A stretch of 64,000 bases of DNA from Thermoflavifilum aggregans. GTDB taxonomy: Bacteria > Bacteroidota > Bacteroidia > Chitinophagales > Chitinophagaceae. A program made the translations under genes and the position numbers. The notes beneath the pieces were generated by a model that worked only from the letters and a program-made list of their open reading frames with translations, did not search any database and had not been told where the DNA came from. Position 1 is the first letter of the stretch. Every line of letters begins with the position of its first letter. Positions 7,933 through 16,654 of this stretch are shown one piece after another. The stretch covers positions 2,232,001-2,296,000 of the forward strand of contig NZ_PGFG01000001.1 in NCBI RefSeq assembly GCF_002797735.1, written 5' to 3'.

Positions 7933-8835
7933 TTAGGATGAAACCCGCGATCGGGTCCGTTGGGCATGCAAACGGGCGGCCTGGTAGGTATTGCTCAGCA
8001 AAGCCGCAATGGTCATGGGTCCCACGCCACCCGGCACCGGTGTGATGTAGCTGCTGCGGGGAGCAACCTGTTCGAAATCTACATCGCCCACCAGCCGGAA
8101 ACCCGATTTTTTCGCCGGGTCGGATATGCGGTTGATGCCTACATCCACCACAATTACTCCTTCTCTCACCATATCAGCTTTCAGGAAAGCAGGCCTGCCG
8201 AGCGCAGCCACGATCAGATCGGCTTGGCGGGTCAGCTCTGGCAAGTTGCGCGTCTGTGAATGGCAAAGCGTAACCGTGCAATTGCCGGGCTCGGCATTGC
8301 GGCTCAGCAACAAGCTCACCGGCGTACCCACAATATGGCTGCGGCCTATGACCACGGCATGCAGGCCGCGGGTTTGGATCCGGTAATGCGCCAGCAACAG
8401 CATAATGCCCTGCGGCGTAGCCGGCACAAAACCGGGCAGCCCGTTGGCCAGCCGCCCCATATTCACTGGATGAAAACCATCTACATCCTTATCCGGATCC
8501 ATGGCTTCGATGATCTGTTGCTCGTCAATATGCCGCGGCAGGGGCAGCTGCACCAGAATGCCATCTACACCGGCATCCGCATTGAGCGCCTGTATTTTGT
8601 CCAGCAACTCGGCAGCAGATACGGTTTCCGGAAAACGAATCAAACTGCTTTGAAAACCAATGGAAGCACAGGCCTTGATTTTGGATGCCACATAGGTTTC
8701 GCTGGGCGGATGATGGCCCACCAACACACAAGCCAGATGTGGGGGGCGGGTAAACAAATCCCGTTCGGATTGCCATTTTTCAGCCAGCTGCTGCTGTATG
8801 ACCTGTGAGGCGAGGCGACCGTCGAGTAACTGCAT
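7933..8835 (-). CDS. folD: Bifunctional methylene-THF dehydrogenase/cyclohydrolase FolD
   Basis: Interconverts 5,10-methylene-THF and 10-formyl-THF with NADP, supplying one-carbon units in the cytosol. The protein of 300 residues is a normal length and shows the SETYVASKIKACASIG catalytic-lysine helix, DGILVQLPLP, DKDVDGFHP, the dinucleotide-binding GRSHIVGTP and the C-terminal TPVPGGVGPMT. The frame opens at a TTG (8841), but the ATG at 8835 gives the family start MQLLDG. A TATCTTTG element lies only 3 bases upstream of this ATG, so the transcript may be nearly leaderless. QueE follows on the same strand. Confidence 0.97.
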   Translation of the reverse strand: MQLLDGRLASQVIQQQLAEKWQSERDLFTRPPHLACVLVGHHPPSETYVASKIKACASIGFQSSLIRFPETVSAAELLDKIQALNADAGVDGILVQLPLPRHIDEQQIIEAMDPDKDVDGFHPVNMGRLANGLPGFVPATPQGIMLLLAHYRIQTRGLHAVVIGRSHIVGTPVSLLLSRNAEPGNCTVTLCHSQTRNLPELTRQADLIVAALGRPAFLKADMVREGVIVVDVGINRISDPAKKSGFRLVGDVDFEQVAPRSSYITPVPGGVGPMTIAALLSNTYQAARLHAQRTRSRVSS

Positions 8836-8838
8836 GCG

Positions 8839-8846
8839 CAAAGATA
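8839..8846 (-). promoter_or_regulatory. Bacteroidota -7 element before folD
   Basis: TATCTTTG on the minus strand matches the Bacteroidota -7 consensus TAnnTTTG and ends 3 bases before the folD ATG. No convincing -33 TTTG was found. If used, transcription would begin at or just before the start codon. Confidence 0.45.
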
Positions 8847-8892
8847 CGCCATGGTCGGCGATGCAGAAAAGAAAGTCTGTCAGCCAGGCCTA

Positions 8893-9876
8893 TCAGTTCA
8901 TGACCACCTGTTCCTTATGATATTTATTCCGATACGCTACCGGCGAAAGACCTGTGATTTTTCTGAACACTTCACGAAAAGCTTTTTCATCTGCATAACC
9001 CACATCCAGCATCACTTCCGCTACCGTTTTGCAGGTATTTTCAAAATTTCGTTTGGCCGCTTCCACCCGCACCCTTTGCAGATATTCAAGTGGTGTATAT
9101 CCGGTAGCTTTTGCAAAACGACGATCAAAATTACGCCGGCATGAAGCCAGCCGGGCAGCCAGTTTTTCAATGGAAATTTTTTCATCAAAATGTTGTTCGA
9201 TGTATTGCTGCGCTTCCATGACCATCGTATCTCCATGAGTTTTCTGACCGGAAAAGATGATGTAGGGCGACTGGCTAGAGCGATCAATATCGGCTTGAAA
9301 AAATTTGGCGCAGTAAACAGCCGTTTGCCGGTCATAATATTTTTCAATCAGATACAAAAGCAGGTTCAGAAATGAAAAAGCTCCGCCATTTGTATAAATG
9401 CCGTTTTCATCAGTTATCACCTGATCGGTAACCAGTTTTACATCAGGAAATAACTCCCGGAAAGCTCCTGCTGCTGCCCAATGCGTGGCACATCTCCGAC
9501 CTTTCAGCAATCCGGTGGAAGCCAGCAGAAACAATCCCACACAAAGGCTGGCCACTTCTGCCCCATTCATGTACTGATCCCGGATCCATGCAATGAGTTT
9601 TTGATTCTTTCTGATTTCATCGACATAATCAAATCCGATGGCGGGAATAATAATCAAATCGGCATGGGCAATGTTGTCAATCGGCAAGGTACGCACCGAG
9701 AATAAACCATCATTGGTCTTTACTTTCCCTTTCTGGCCTGCAAGCTGAACATCAAAAACAGGTGGTTGCTCCTGCTGCCTGCGGAAAGTATTGGCCCGCC
9801 TGAAGGCCCGGTAGGTGCCTTCTATGCTGATCAGATTGGGCTGACCGTCCGGCACTAAAATGATAAGTTTTTTCAT
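8893..9876 (-). CDS. DJ-1/PfpI-AraC transcriptional regulator
   Basis: A 327-residue regulator of the GlxA/FtrA/CdhR type. Residues 1 to about 190 form a DJ-1/PfpI-like domain (KKLIILVPDGQPNLISIEG; nucleophile-elbow-like ASLCVGLFLLAS with its Cys). Residues about 225-325 form an AraC helix-turn-helix pair (EKISIEKLAARLASCRRNFDRRF, then VAEVMLDVGYADEKAFREVF). Such proteins usually activate nearby genes on sensing small nitrogen compounds or other metabolites; the ligand here is unknown. I start at ATG 9876; a TTG at 9885 is possible. The gene is divergent from the SRPBCC gene at 10022, with 145 bases between, making that gene its most likely target. Confidence 0.88.
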   Translation of the reverse strand: MKKLIILVPDGQPNLISIEGTYRAFRRANTFRRQQEQPPVFDVQLAGQKGKVKTNDGLFSVRTLPIDNIAHADLIIIPAIGFDYVDEIRKNQKLIAWIRDQYMNGAEVASLCVGLFLLASTGLLKGRRCATHWAAAGAFRELFPDVKLVTDQVITDENGIYTNGGAFSFLNLLLYLIEKYYDRQTAVYCAKFFQADIDRSSQSPYIIFSGQKTHGDTMVMEAQQYIEQHFDEKISIEKLAARLASCRRNFDRRFAKATGYTPLEYLQRVRVEAAKRNFENTCKTVAEVMLDVGYADEKAFREVFRKITGLSPVAYRNKYHKEQVVMN

Positions 9877-10021
9877 GTTGATCAAAAATGAATATTCTCA
9901 TTCAAAGCTAACAAAACAATTTGTCCAAAACAACCCGCCGGATTGTCTGAATTTACCATCACCAATCGTTGATCTGAACACGAACTTTGTTGTATTCTTT
10001 TTCACAACCAAACATTCAACT

Positions 10022-10906
10022 ATGAAACACACAAAGCAGGATTTTGCCTGCAACATCACAGTGCCAGCTGCAGCTGCCGATGTTTTCAAGGCCATTTGCG
10101 ACATACCGGCATGGTGGACAACCGATCTGCACGGCTATACACACCATGTGCAGGATGAATTTACGGTGGCTTTTTACGGCGACACATTTGTAAAGTTTCG
10201 GATTACTGAAATGATTCCGGAAAAGAAAATCGTATGGCTGGTCACCGATTGTTATCTGTACTGGATTGAAAACAAACGGGAATGGACAAACACCCAGGTG
10301 ATCTGGGAAATTTCACCAGAAGAACATCAAACCCATCTGCACATGACGCATGAAGGTCTGATTCCTTCTTGCGAATGTTATGCTTCCTGTAAAGAAGGAT
10401 GGAATAAATACGTCAAAGGAAGTTTGTTCCAACTGCTTACACAGGGAAAAGGCACCCCGCAATTGCCCCCTAATAATAAAGATTTTACGTGCTACATTGA
10501 AGTCAACATTACACCAAGAGATGCTTTTAAAATGATCAACCGGGTTTCTGAATGGTGGATAAAAGATGTGGAAGGATCCACTGAAAAAATTAATGATAAG
10601 TTTACTGTTCGATTCGGAAATACGTGGAAATCCTTTAAAATAATAGAACTAATCCCGGATAAAAAAATAGTGTGGCTAAACATTGATTGTAATCTTCCAT
10701 GGAACAGCGATGTGAAAGAATGGAAAAACACAAAAATTATATGGGAAATCTCAGACAATAAAATCTCCACAGTAATTAAATTTACCCATGTAGGTCTATT
10801 AGAATTGGAATGTGGCAATCAATGCAGTAATGCATGGACAAATTACATCCAACAAAGTTTATTTAAGTTTATTAAAGAAGGGAAAGGGTTGCCTAACAAA
10901 TTTTAA
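10022..10906 (+). CDS. Tandem two-domain SRPBCC (AHSA1-like) protein
   Basis: A 294-residue protein made of two similar START-like domains, about 1-145 and 150-294. The second repeats the first: AWWTTD against EWWIKD, EFTVAFYGDTFVKF against KFTVRFGNTWKSF, EMIPEKKIVWL against ELIPDKKIVWL, and QGKGTP against EGKGLP. This is a clear internal duplication. AHSA1-like domains bind hydrophobic ligands or act as chaperone co-factors; no specific role can be read here. The start is ATG 10022, in frame with a longer reading frame whose upstream part overlaps the regulator and is not credible. It is divergent from the DJ-1/AraC gene and followed after 24 bases by a third, broken SRPBCC gene. The second half is noticeably more AT-rich than the first. 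Confidence 0.82.
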   Translation: MKHTKQDFACNITVPAAAADVFKAICDIPAWWTTDLHGYTHHVQDEFTVAFYGDTFVKFRITEMIPEKKIVWLVTDCYLYWIENKREWTNTQVIWEISPEEHQTHLHMTHEGLIPSCECYASCKEGWNKYVKGSLFQLLTQGKGTPQLPPNNKDFTCYIEVNITPRDAFKMINRVSEWWIKDVEGSTEKINDKFTVRFGNTWKSFKIIELIPDKKIVWLNIDCNLPWNSDVKEWKNTKIIWEISDNKISTVIKFTHVGLLELECGNQCSNAWTNYIQQSLFKFIKEGKGLPNKF

Positions 10907-10930
10907 GTAATTAAGTAAAACAACATTGAA

Positions 10931-11509
10931 ATGACTCGTAAAATCATAAATCATTCTAAAAAAGATTTTCGTTTGGCCACTGAAAAGAAAATTCATCCCA
11001 AATCCGTAGTTGACGAAGCATGAGGGGTAGTATTAGTAAATGCCGAAGTAGGTGGAACCCCATTACAAGCATTTCAAGCATTAACTACAATTGAAGTTGA
11101 GAAATGGTGGAAATTTGAAAGTATATATTATTTGAAAGATTGGCAATCCAATACGGTTGTGGGTGGTAAGTGGAGTGTGACTGTAATGATAAACAATGGA
11201 AATATTGTACACGAATGGGGTGAATACTGTGTAGTTAATCCACCTCAAATATTCATGAAAACCAAACAGATGAACAACAATCCATTTGTTGGAGAACGTC
11301 AAACTTATGTTACCTTCTGTTTTATCCCATCTAACTTCGGAACATTGATTACAATACGGGAAGAAGGATTTATTGGGCTCCCCCAGGCAGCATTTGGAAC
11401 AGCTGAAAATTGGGAACGCGTCATGAACCTATTAGATCACTTTTTGGTTCATAAAAATGATAATGATAATATTCGTTTTAGAAAAAATTCTTCTGGCAGA
11501 CGAAAATGA
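10931..11509 (+). pseudogene. SRPBCC-domain gene interrupted by an in-frame TGA
   Basis: From ATG 10931 the frame encodes about 30 residues, meets TGA at 11021-11023 and continues in the same frame to the stop at 11509 as a good SRPBCC domain (ALTTIEVEKWWKFES, GEYCVVNPPQIFMK, ENWERVMNLLDHF). The TGA falls in EA-stop-GVVLVNAEV, where a Trp (TGG) is the simplest ancestor, so one G-to-A change would explain it. No other lesion is seen, so decay is recent, or the stop is a sequencing error or is read through. A shorter product could start at an internal codon such as ATG 11132. It lies 24 bases after a two-domain paralogue and was presumably in its operon. Confidence 0.7.
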
Positions 11510-11602
11510 GATGGGATGAGTAATGTCAGTTGCCAACGAGAATTTACTTAAGTACCTCCCCCTTTCTTTTAGAGAAAAGATTTTCAAACGGGATAAGGAT
11601 TT

Positions 11603-13192
11603 TTAAACTCTTAAAGCCGGCCCTGCTTGCCGAATCTTTTCAGGTACCCCGCCGGCAAAGCGCTGGAAATTCTGCTGGAATGCATGTACCAGCTGACGGG
11701 TAGCCTGTTCATAGGCAAGCGGGTCATCCCAGCTGCCACCCGGCTTCAGCCAGCTATCCGGCACGCCCGGGCAATGCTGCGGCACCATGAACCCAAATGC
11801 CGGATGGGGCACAAAATCTGCATCATCTAGCTTTCCAGCAAAGATGGCAGAAAGTATTCCCCGTGTGATGGGCAGCGGAATGCGTTGGCCTACGCCATAA
11901 GGACCTCCCATCCATCCCGTGTTGATGAGCCAGCACGATACGCCATGGTGGGTAATTTTTTCCTCCAGCATGCGGGCATATACCGTTGGATGCAAAGGCA
12001 TAAAAGGTGCGCCAAAACAGGTGCTAAACGTGGCTTTGGGCGCCACCACCCCCGTTTCCGTACCGGCAACCTTGGCCGTATAGCCCGACAGGAACTGGTA
12101 GATGGCCTGTGGTACCGTAAGCCGGGCTACCGGTGGCAATACTCCATGAGCATCGCAGGTAAGAAAGAAAATCCACCGGGGAGCAGGCCCGCAGTGGTCT
12201 TCCACATGATGGGGCACTTGGGTTAAGGGAAAGGCGGCGCGGATATTTTCGGTAATGCTTTGATCCTCGAAATTCAGGCGTTTGGTGCCGGGATGAAAAC
12301 GCATGTTTTCAACCAGCGTACCCTCCCCTATGGCCGCTGCAATTACCGGTTCCGTATCGGGATTCAGATGGATGCATTTGGCATAGCATCCTCCTTCGAG
12401 GTTGAAAATACCTGTTTCATCCCATCCATGCTCATCATCGCCAATCAGCCTGCGGTCGGTCGTACAGCTTAGGGTAGTCTTGCCCGTGCCGCTAAGCCCA
12501 AAAAACAAAGCCGATTGACCCTGTTCATCCATATTGGCCGAGCAATGCATGGTAAGCACTCCCTGTTGCGGCAGGGCATAGTTCATGGCCGTGAAAACGC
12601 TCTTTTTGATTTCGCCGGTATAGGCCGTGCCGGAAATCAGGATCAGCCTTCGGGTAAAATGCAGGGCAATGCAGGGCTGGTGGGCGTGATCAGCAGGTCT
12701 GGTAAAATGAGGTACATGCAATACCAGCCAGTCATAAGCATCATGCAAATCCGACGTGAGCGGCAAAAACAAATGATGCACAAACAAATCGGCCCACGGC
12801 AGCTCGGTAACCACACGAAGGCGCTGACGCAACCGCCTGCTGGCACTCATCCACGCATCACGCACCCAAAGCTCCCGCCCTTCCAGATAAGTAAGCACTT
12901 CCTGCAAAAACACTTCAAATGTATCTTCATCCATAGGTTGATTGATCGTATTCCAATCAACCGTATTCATAGTAGCTGCATCCCGGACAATGTAGCGATG
13001 CTGCGGGCAGCGGCCCGTGTAACGACCTGTGCTGACCACAAGGGCGCCTTTTTCATCCAGCTCACCCATGCCTCGTTGCAGGGTCTGATTAATCAACTCT
13101 TCGGGAGATAACTGATAATGCACAAGAGCCGCATGAAACCACGGCTCCTGCTGATCAAAATCGAAAGGCATTCCAATGTCTTTGGAAAGCAT
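11603..13192 (-). CDS. pckA: Phosphoenolpyruvate carboxykinase (ATP)
   Basis: Catalyses oxaloacetate plus ATP to phosphoenolpyruvate, CO2 and ADP, the entry to gluconeogenesis. The 529 residues match the ATP-dependent class. Signatures are the P-loop GLSGTGKTTLS at about residue 230, the metal-binding IGDDEHGWDE, the N-terminal STGRYTGRCPQ substrate loop (close to the usual GRSPKDK region but diverged) and NTGWMGGPYGVG. The start at ATG 13192 gives MLSKDIGM. The variant GRCPQHRYIV in place of the usual GRSPKDKF is a notable departure in the substrate-binding loop. Divergent from pepP across 276 bases. Confidence 0.95.
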   Translation of the reverse strand: MLSKDIGMPFDFDQQEPWFHAALVHYQLSPEELINQTLQRGMGELDEKGALVVSTGRYTGRCPQHRYIVRDAATMNTVDWNTINQPMDEDTFEVFLQEVLTYLEGRELWVRDAWMSASRRLRQRLRVVTELPWADLFVHHLFLPLTSDLHDAYDWLVLHVPHFTRPADHAHQPCIALHFTRRLILISGTAYTGEIKKSVFTAMNYALPQQGVLTMHCSANMDEQGQSALFFGLSGTGKTTLSCTTDRRLIGDDEHGWDETGIFNLEGGCYAKCIHLNPDTEPVIAAAIGEGTLVENMRFHPGTKRLNFEDQSITENIRAAFPLTQVPHHVEDHCGPAPRWIFFLTCDAHGVLPPVARLTVPQAIYQFLSGYTAKVAGTETGVVAPKATFSTCFGAPFMPLHPTVYARMLEEKITHHGVSCWLINTGWMGGPYGVGQRIPLPITRGILSAIFAGKLDDADFVPHPAFGFMVPQHCPGVPDSWLKPGGSWDDPLAYEQATRQLVHAFQQNFQRFAGGVPEKIRQAGPALRV

Positions 13193-13420
13193 GTTAACTT
13201 AGATTTTGCAGTGACCAATGGTGCCAAGTTCGCAGGAATATTTTAAAATTTCAAACCAGCAGCTTTTTCAGAGGTTATTTTTTAGATGTATTCTAAAATT
13301 ACAGGCCATTTGTTTACAGGATTCAATAAATCCCTTTTACCTGAAATAAAAAACCAATCACCAGCCTGAAATATTTTGAAGGGATTGAATCATCTGCACG
13401 CAATTCACCCGCAGAAGCCA

Positions 13421-13428
13421 TAGTTTTG
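13421..13428 (+). promoter_or_regulatory. Putative -7 element before pepP
   Basis: TAGTTTTG fits TAnnTTTG and lies 40 bases before the pepP ATG, within the 276-base divergent spacer with pckA. No clear -33 element was seen. Confidence 0.35.
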
Positions 13429-13468
13429 CATACATCTGCATCATGTTATCTATCTAAATCTCGGATGT

Positions 13469-14758
13469 ATGAAATACCTCCCGGTGAATCCACAGCTGTT
13501 TATCACCAACCGCAAACGTTTCATGGCACGCATGCTGCCCATGTCGATCGCCATTTTTCATTCCAATGATGAAATGCCTTCAAACGGCGACGCTTTATAT
13601 CCTTTCCGGCAGAATTCTGATCTATACTGGCTTTGTGGCATTGAGCAGGAAGATACCATGTTGATTTTATTCCCTGACCATCCCGATTCCCGTTACCGCG
13701 AAGTGCTGGTGCTGGCAAGGCCAGAACCACTCAAGGAAAAATGGGATGGACATCGGTTGCGAGCCGATGAAGCCCGTAAAATATCGGGCATTCAGACGGT
13801 GATCTGGCTGGACAATATAGAAGGATTGCTCACAGCATGGATTCATCTGGCCGATCATATTTACATCAACACCAATGAAAACGACCGCAAACGCAGCTGG
13901 CTGCCTACACGCGATTATCGCTATGCAGAAGAGCTTCGACGCCGATTCCCGGCTCATAATTTTCAACGTGCTGCCCGCATACTGGCCAGGCTGCGTTCGG
14001 TAAAAACACCTTATGAGATTGAGCTGATGCGCATTGCCATTGATATTACCCATAAAGCATTCCTGCGCGTGCTGCAGTTCATCCGCCCCGGCGTGATGGA
14101 ATATGAAATTGAAGCTGAAATCCTGCATGAATTTCTCCGCAACCGAGCCACAGGTCCGGCATATAGCTCCATCATTGCCAGTGGCGACCGTGCCCGGGTG
14201 TTGCATTATGTGTTCAATGATCAGGAATGCAAAGACGGCGAACTGGTGCTGATGGATTTCGGCGCCGAATATGCACGCTATTGTGCAGATCTCACCCGCA
14301 CGGTGCCTGTCAACGGCCGTTTCACCGCCAGGCAGAAGGAATTGTACAACACCTGCCTGCAACTGCAGCGATATGCTATCAGCCTGCTGAAACCAGGCAT
14401 CACCATTCAGCGCTATCACGAACTGCTGGGCGACGAAGCCACCCGCCTGTTCTTGAAAGCTGGTCTGCTCAAGGAAAGCGATGTAAAAAATGAAGATCCT
14501 GAAAACCGCGCCTATCAGAAATATCTCTATCATGGCATATCGCATTTCCTGGGTATAGATGTACACGACCTGGGTAGCAAAACCGAGCCTTTGATTCCGG
14601 GCATGGTGCTGACCGTAGAACCCGGCATTTATGTAGAGGAAGAACAGATCGGCATTCGCATTGAAAACAATATCCTGATTACAGAAAATGGAAATGAAGA
14701 TCTGATGCAACAAATCCCGGTGGAAGCCGAAGATATTGAGCGGCTGATGCGCAAATGA
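13469..14758 (+). CDS. pepP: Xaa-Pro aminopeptidase (M24B)
   Basis: Releases N-terminal residues preceding proline. A 429-residue protein with an N-terminal AMP_N domain (1 to about 135, including PFRQNSDLYWLCGIEQED) and a pita-bread M24 catalytic domain (about 170-425). The five metal ligands are apparent: Asp in LMDFGAEY, Asp in YCADLTRTVP, His in GISHFLGIDVHD, Glu in TVEPGIYVEE and Glu in GIRIENNILIT. Length and order are normal for bacterial PepP. It leads a same-strand run with pssA, purS and rsmI, with 64 bases to pssA, so these may be partly co-transcribed. Cytosolic: no signal peptide is evident. Confidence 0.95.
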   Translation: MKYLPVNPQLFITNRKRFMARMLPMSIAIFHSNDEMPSNGDALYPFRQNSDLYWLCGIEQEDTMLILFPDHPDSRYREVLVLARPEPLKEKWDGHRLRADEARKISGIQTVIWLDNIEGLLTAWIHLADHIYINTNENDRKRSWLPTRDYRYAEELRRRFPAHNFQRAARILARLRSVKTPYEIELMRIAIDITHKAFLRVLQFIRPGVMEYEIEAEILHEFLRNRATGPAYSSIIASGDRARVLHYVFNDQECKDGELVLMDFGAEYARYCADLTRTVPVNGRFTARQKELYNTCLQLQRYAISLLKPGITIQRYHELLGDEATRLFLKAGLLKESDVKNEDPENRAYQKYLYHGISHFLGIDVHDLGSKTEPLIPGMVLTVEPGIYVEEEQIGIRIENNILITENGNEDLMQQIPVEAEDIERLMRK

Positions 14759-14822
14759 TGCGGGTTCGGCATCGGCTGCTGGTGTTGCAGATGCTGGATT
14801 TATCCCTTATCTTGCCGGCTGT

Positions 14823-15590
14823 ATGAAGCAATTACCTAATGTGCTTACCTTGGGGAATTTATTCTGTGGTACGCTATCGCTCGTATTCATCCTTCAATCG
14901 CCTTGCTATATTTCCAGCTATAACGGACAGGATTACTTGGTTACGGCTCCCGAGCCGCTGTTCTGGGGATCTGTGCTGATAGGCATTGCTGCTGTATTTG
15001 ATTTTGCCGATGGATTTGCGGCCCGGTGGATGAAGGCTGCATCCGAGATGGGCAAGCATCTGGATTCCCTGGCCGATGTGGTCACTTTCGGCGTGGCACC
15101 GGCCATGATTTTGTTTCAGCTGCTGAAAAATGCCTACATGCAGCTGCCCGATGCCATCAATGTAAGCATCATCAATCTTGCCTTCACCCTGCTGCTGCCC
15201 TGCTTTGCTGCGTGGCGGCTGGCGCGTTTCAATATCCAATCATCCGGCCAGCATTATTTTACCGGATTGCCCACGCCCGCTGCAGGATTGCTGGTGGCTT
15301 CCTTTCCCCTGGTTCTGCTGAAAGACACCATGCATGTATCGGCTTACCTGCAAAACATCTGGATTTTATACGCCATACTTGTCGTGCTCTGTTACCTGAT
15401 GGTCAGCCGCATACCTATGTTTTCATTCAAGTTCAGCAATTTCGGATGGAAACAAAACTGGTATCGCTACGTGTGGATCCTGCTGTTTCTGGCAGGTATG
15501 ATCTGGCTGGGCACAGCTGCGATCATTGGCGGATTTGTACTTTATATTCTGTTATCTTTGCTGGCCAGAAAACAACTTCTTTCCGAATGA
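14823..15590 (+). CDS. pssA: CDP-diacylglycerol-serine O-phosphatidyltransferase
   Basis: Makes phosphatidylserine from CDP-diacylglycerol and L-serine, the first step to phosphatidylethanolamine, in the inner membrane. The CDP-alcohol phosphotransferase signature is complete: D60, D63-G64, A67-R68, G77, D81 and D85 in DFADGFAARW onward. The N-terminal LPNVLTLGNLFCG is typical of PssA, and there are about six to eight hydrophobic segments over 255 residues. The stop overlaps the purS start (ATGA), so translation is coupled to an unrelated pathway gene. Confidence 0.95.
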   Translation: MKQLPNVLTLGNLFCGTLSLVFILQSPCYISSYNGQDYLVTAPEPLFWGSVLIGIAAVFDFADGFAARWMKAASEMGKHLDSLADVVTFGVAPAMILFQLLKNAYMQLPDAINVSIINLAFTLLLPCFAAWRLARFNIQSSGQHYFTGLPTPAAGLLVASFPLVLLKDTMHVSAYLQNIWILYAILVVLCYLMVSRIPMFSFKFSNFGWKQNWYRYVWILLFLAGMIWLGTAAIIGGFVLYILLSLLARKQLLSE

Positions 15591-15856
15591 AATTCATTGC
15601 GCATATTGATGTGATGCCGCTGAAGGAATTGCTAGATCCGCAGGGAAAGGCTGTGCAGGCGGCATTGAAACAGCTGGGCCTCAATCAAACTGAAGATGTA
15701 CGCATAGGCAAACATATAGAACTCACGCTGGAATCGGCCGATGCCACCGAAGCCCGGCAAATAGCAGAGCAGGCATGTGAACAATTGCTGGCCAATCCGG
15801 TTATGGAATATGCGCATATTCAGATTGTGCCTGCACCAGATAGCCAAGCCTCCTAA
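15587..15856 (+). CDS. purS: Phosphoribosylformylglycinamidine synthase subunit PurS
   Basis: A small 89-residue protein of the PurS type: an N-terminal beta-strand MKFIAHIDVMPLKELLDPQG, the helix KAVQAALKQLGL, the strand IGKHIELTLE and a C-terminal EQLLANPVMEYAHIQIV. PurS bridges PurL and PurQ in the three-part FGAM synthase of purine synthesis. The start at ATG 15587 overlaps the pssA stop by 4 bases. The frame is open far upstream inside pssA, but that part is a shadow. The cognate purL and purQ genes are not in this window. rsmI follows after 3 bases. Confidence 0.92.
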   Translation: MKFIAHIDVMPLKELLDPQGKAVQAALKQLGLNQTEDVRIGKHIELTLESADATEARQIAEQACEQLLANPVMEYAHIQIVPAPDSQAS

Positions 15857-15859
15857 CTC

Positions 15860-16570
15860 ATGCATCTGTATGTGGTACCCACACCGGTAGGAAATCTGGA
15901 AGATATTACCTTCCGTGCCCTGCGTGTGCTGCAAGAAGTAGATCTTATTCTGGCTGAAGATACACGTACCTCCGGTTTTCTGCTCAAACATTATCAGATT
16001 GATAAACCGTTACGCGCTTACCATCAGCATAACGAACATGCCATTGTGCAGGCATTGGTTGAGCAAATGAAAAAAGGCACTACCATGGCCTTGCTCAGCG
16101 ATGCCGGCACTCCAGGCATTTCGGATCCGGGATTTTTGCTGGTTCGCGAAGCCATAGCAGCTGGGATTCCGGTGGAATGTCTGCCCGGACCCACTGCATT
16201 TGTGCCTGCCCTGGTTTGCAGCGGCTTGCCTATGCATCGGTTTTGTTTTGAAGGTTTTCTGCCGGTAAAAAAAGGTAGAACGCAACTCTTGCTGCAGCTG
16301 AGCAAAGAAACACGTACTTTTATTTTGTACGAATCACCGCATCGCCTGCTGAAAACCATGCAAGATCTTATCCATCATCTCGGTGAAAACCGCCGATGCT
16401 GCATAAGTCGTGAAATATCGAAAAAATTCGAAGAACACCTGCGAGGCACATTGCATGAAGTATTTACTCAGCTTCAGCAAAAAGAAATACGCGGTGAATA
16501 TGTGCTGGTTATTGAAGGAAATCCACATCCTGAAAAACCAGTAACCGATAAGCACAATGCGCATGATTGA
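15860..16570 (+). CDS. rsmI: 16S rRNA (cytidine1402-2'-O)-methyltransferase RsmI
   Basis: A tetrapyrrole-methylase-fold enzyme that 2'-O-methylates C1402 in the ribosomal P site. Recognised by LYVVPTPVGNLEDITFRAL, the AEDTRTSGFLLKHY strand, the glycine-rich LLSDAGTPGISDPG SAM-binding motif, CLPGPTAFVPALVCSGLP and FEGFLPVKKGR. The 236 residues match the family. It starts 3 bases after purS and ends before a spacer with two inverted repeats, so transcription may stop or be re-initiated there. Confidence 0.96.
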   Translation: MHLYVVPTPVGNLEDITFRALRVLQEVDLILAEDTRTSGFLLKHYQIDKPLRAYHQHNEHAIVQALVEQMKKGTTMALLSDAGTPGISDPGFLLVREAIAAGIPVECLPGPTAFVPALVCSGLPMHRFCFEGFLPVKKGRTQLLLQLSKETRTFILYESPHRLLKTMQDLIHHLGENRRCCISREISKKFEEHLRGTLHEVFTQLQQKEIRGEYVLVIEGNPHPEKPVTDKHNAHD

Positions 16571-16598
16571 ATGAATGATAGTTGTGCAAATCAATGGC

Positions 16599-16616
16599 GG
16601 ATGATAAATATCATCC
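16599..16616. repeat. Short palindrome between rsmI and the PepSY-like gene
   Basis: GGATGATA and TATCATCC are perfect 8-base inverted arms separated by two As. The short centre suits a protein-binding operator better than a hairpin terminator. A second inverted repeat lies 10 bases downstream. Confidence 0.5.
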
Positions 16617-16625
16617 GGGAATCTG

Positions 16626-16645
16626 TAAATTTGAAATTCAAATTT
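16626..16645 (+). promoter_or_regulatory. -7 element embedded in a 19-base inverted repeat
   Basis: TAAATTTG (16626-16633) matches TAnnTTTG and begins 29 bases before the ATG at 16655. Bases 16627-16645 form 9-base inverted arms around a single central base (AAATTTGAA, A, TTCAAATTT). A repressor bound to this palindrome would block the -7 element, so this is a candidate operator-promoter. Neither use is proven. Confidence 0.5.
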
Positions 16646-16654
16646 GCTATCATC

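Noticed and set aside
13667-14713. 348-codon frame opposite pepP
   Set aside because: It is antisense to a certain M24 peptidase and shows no recognisable domain, so it is a shadow.
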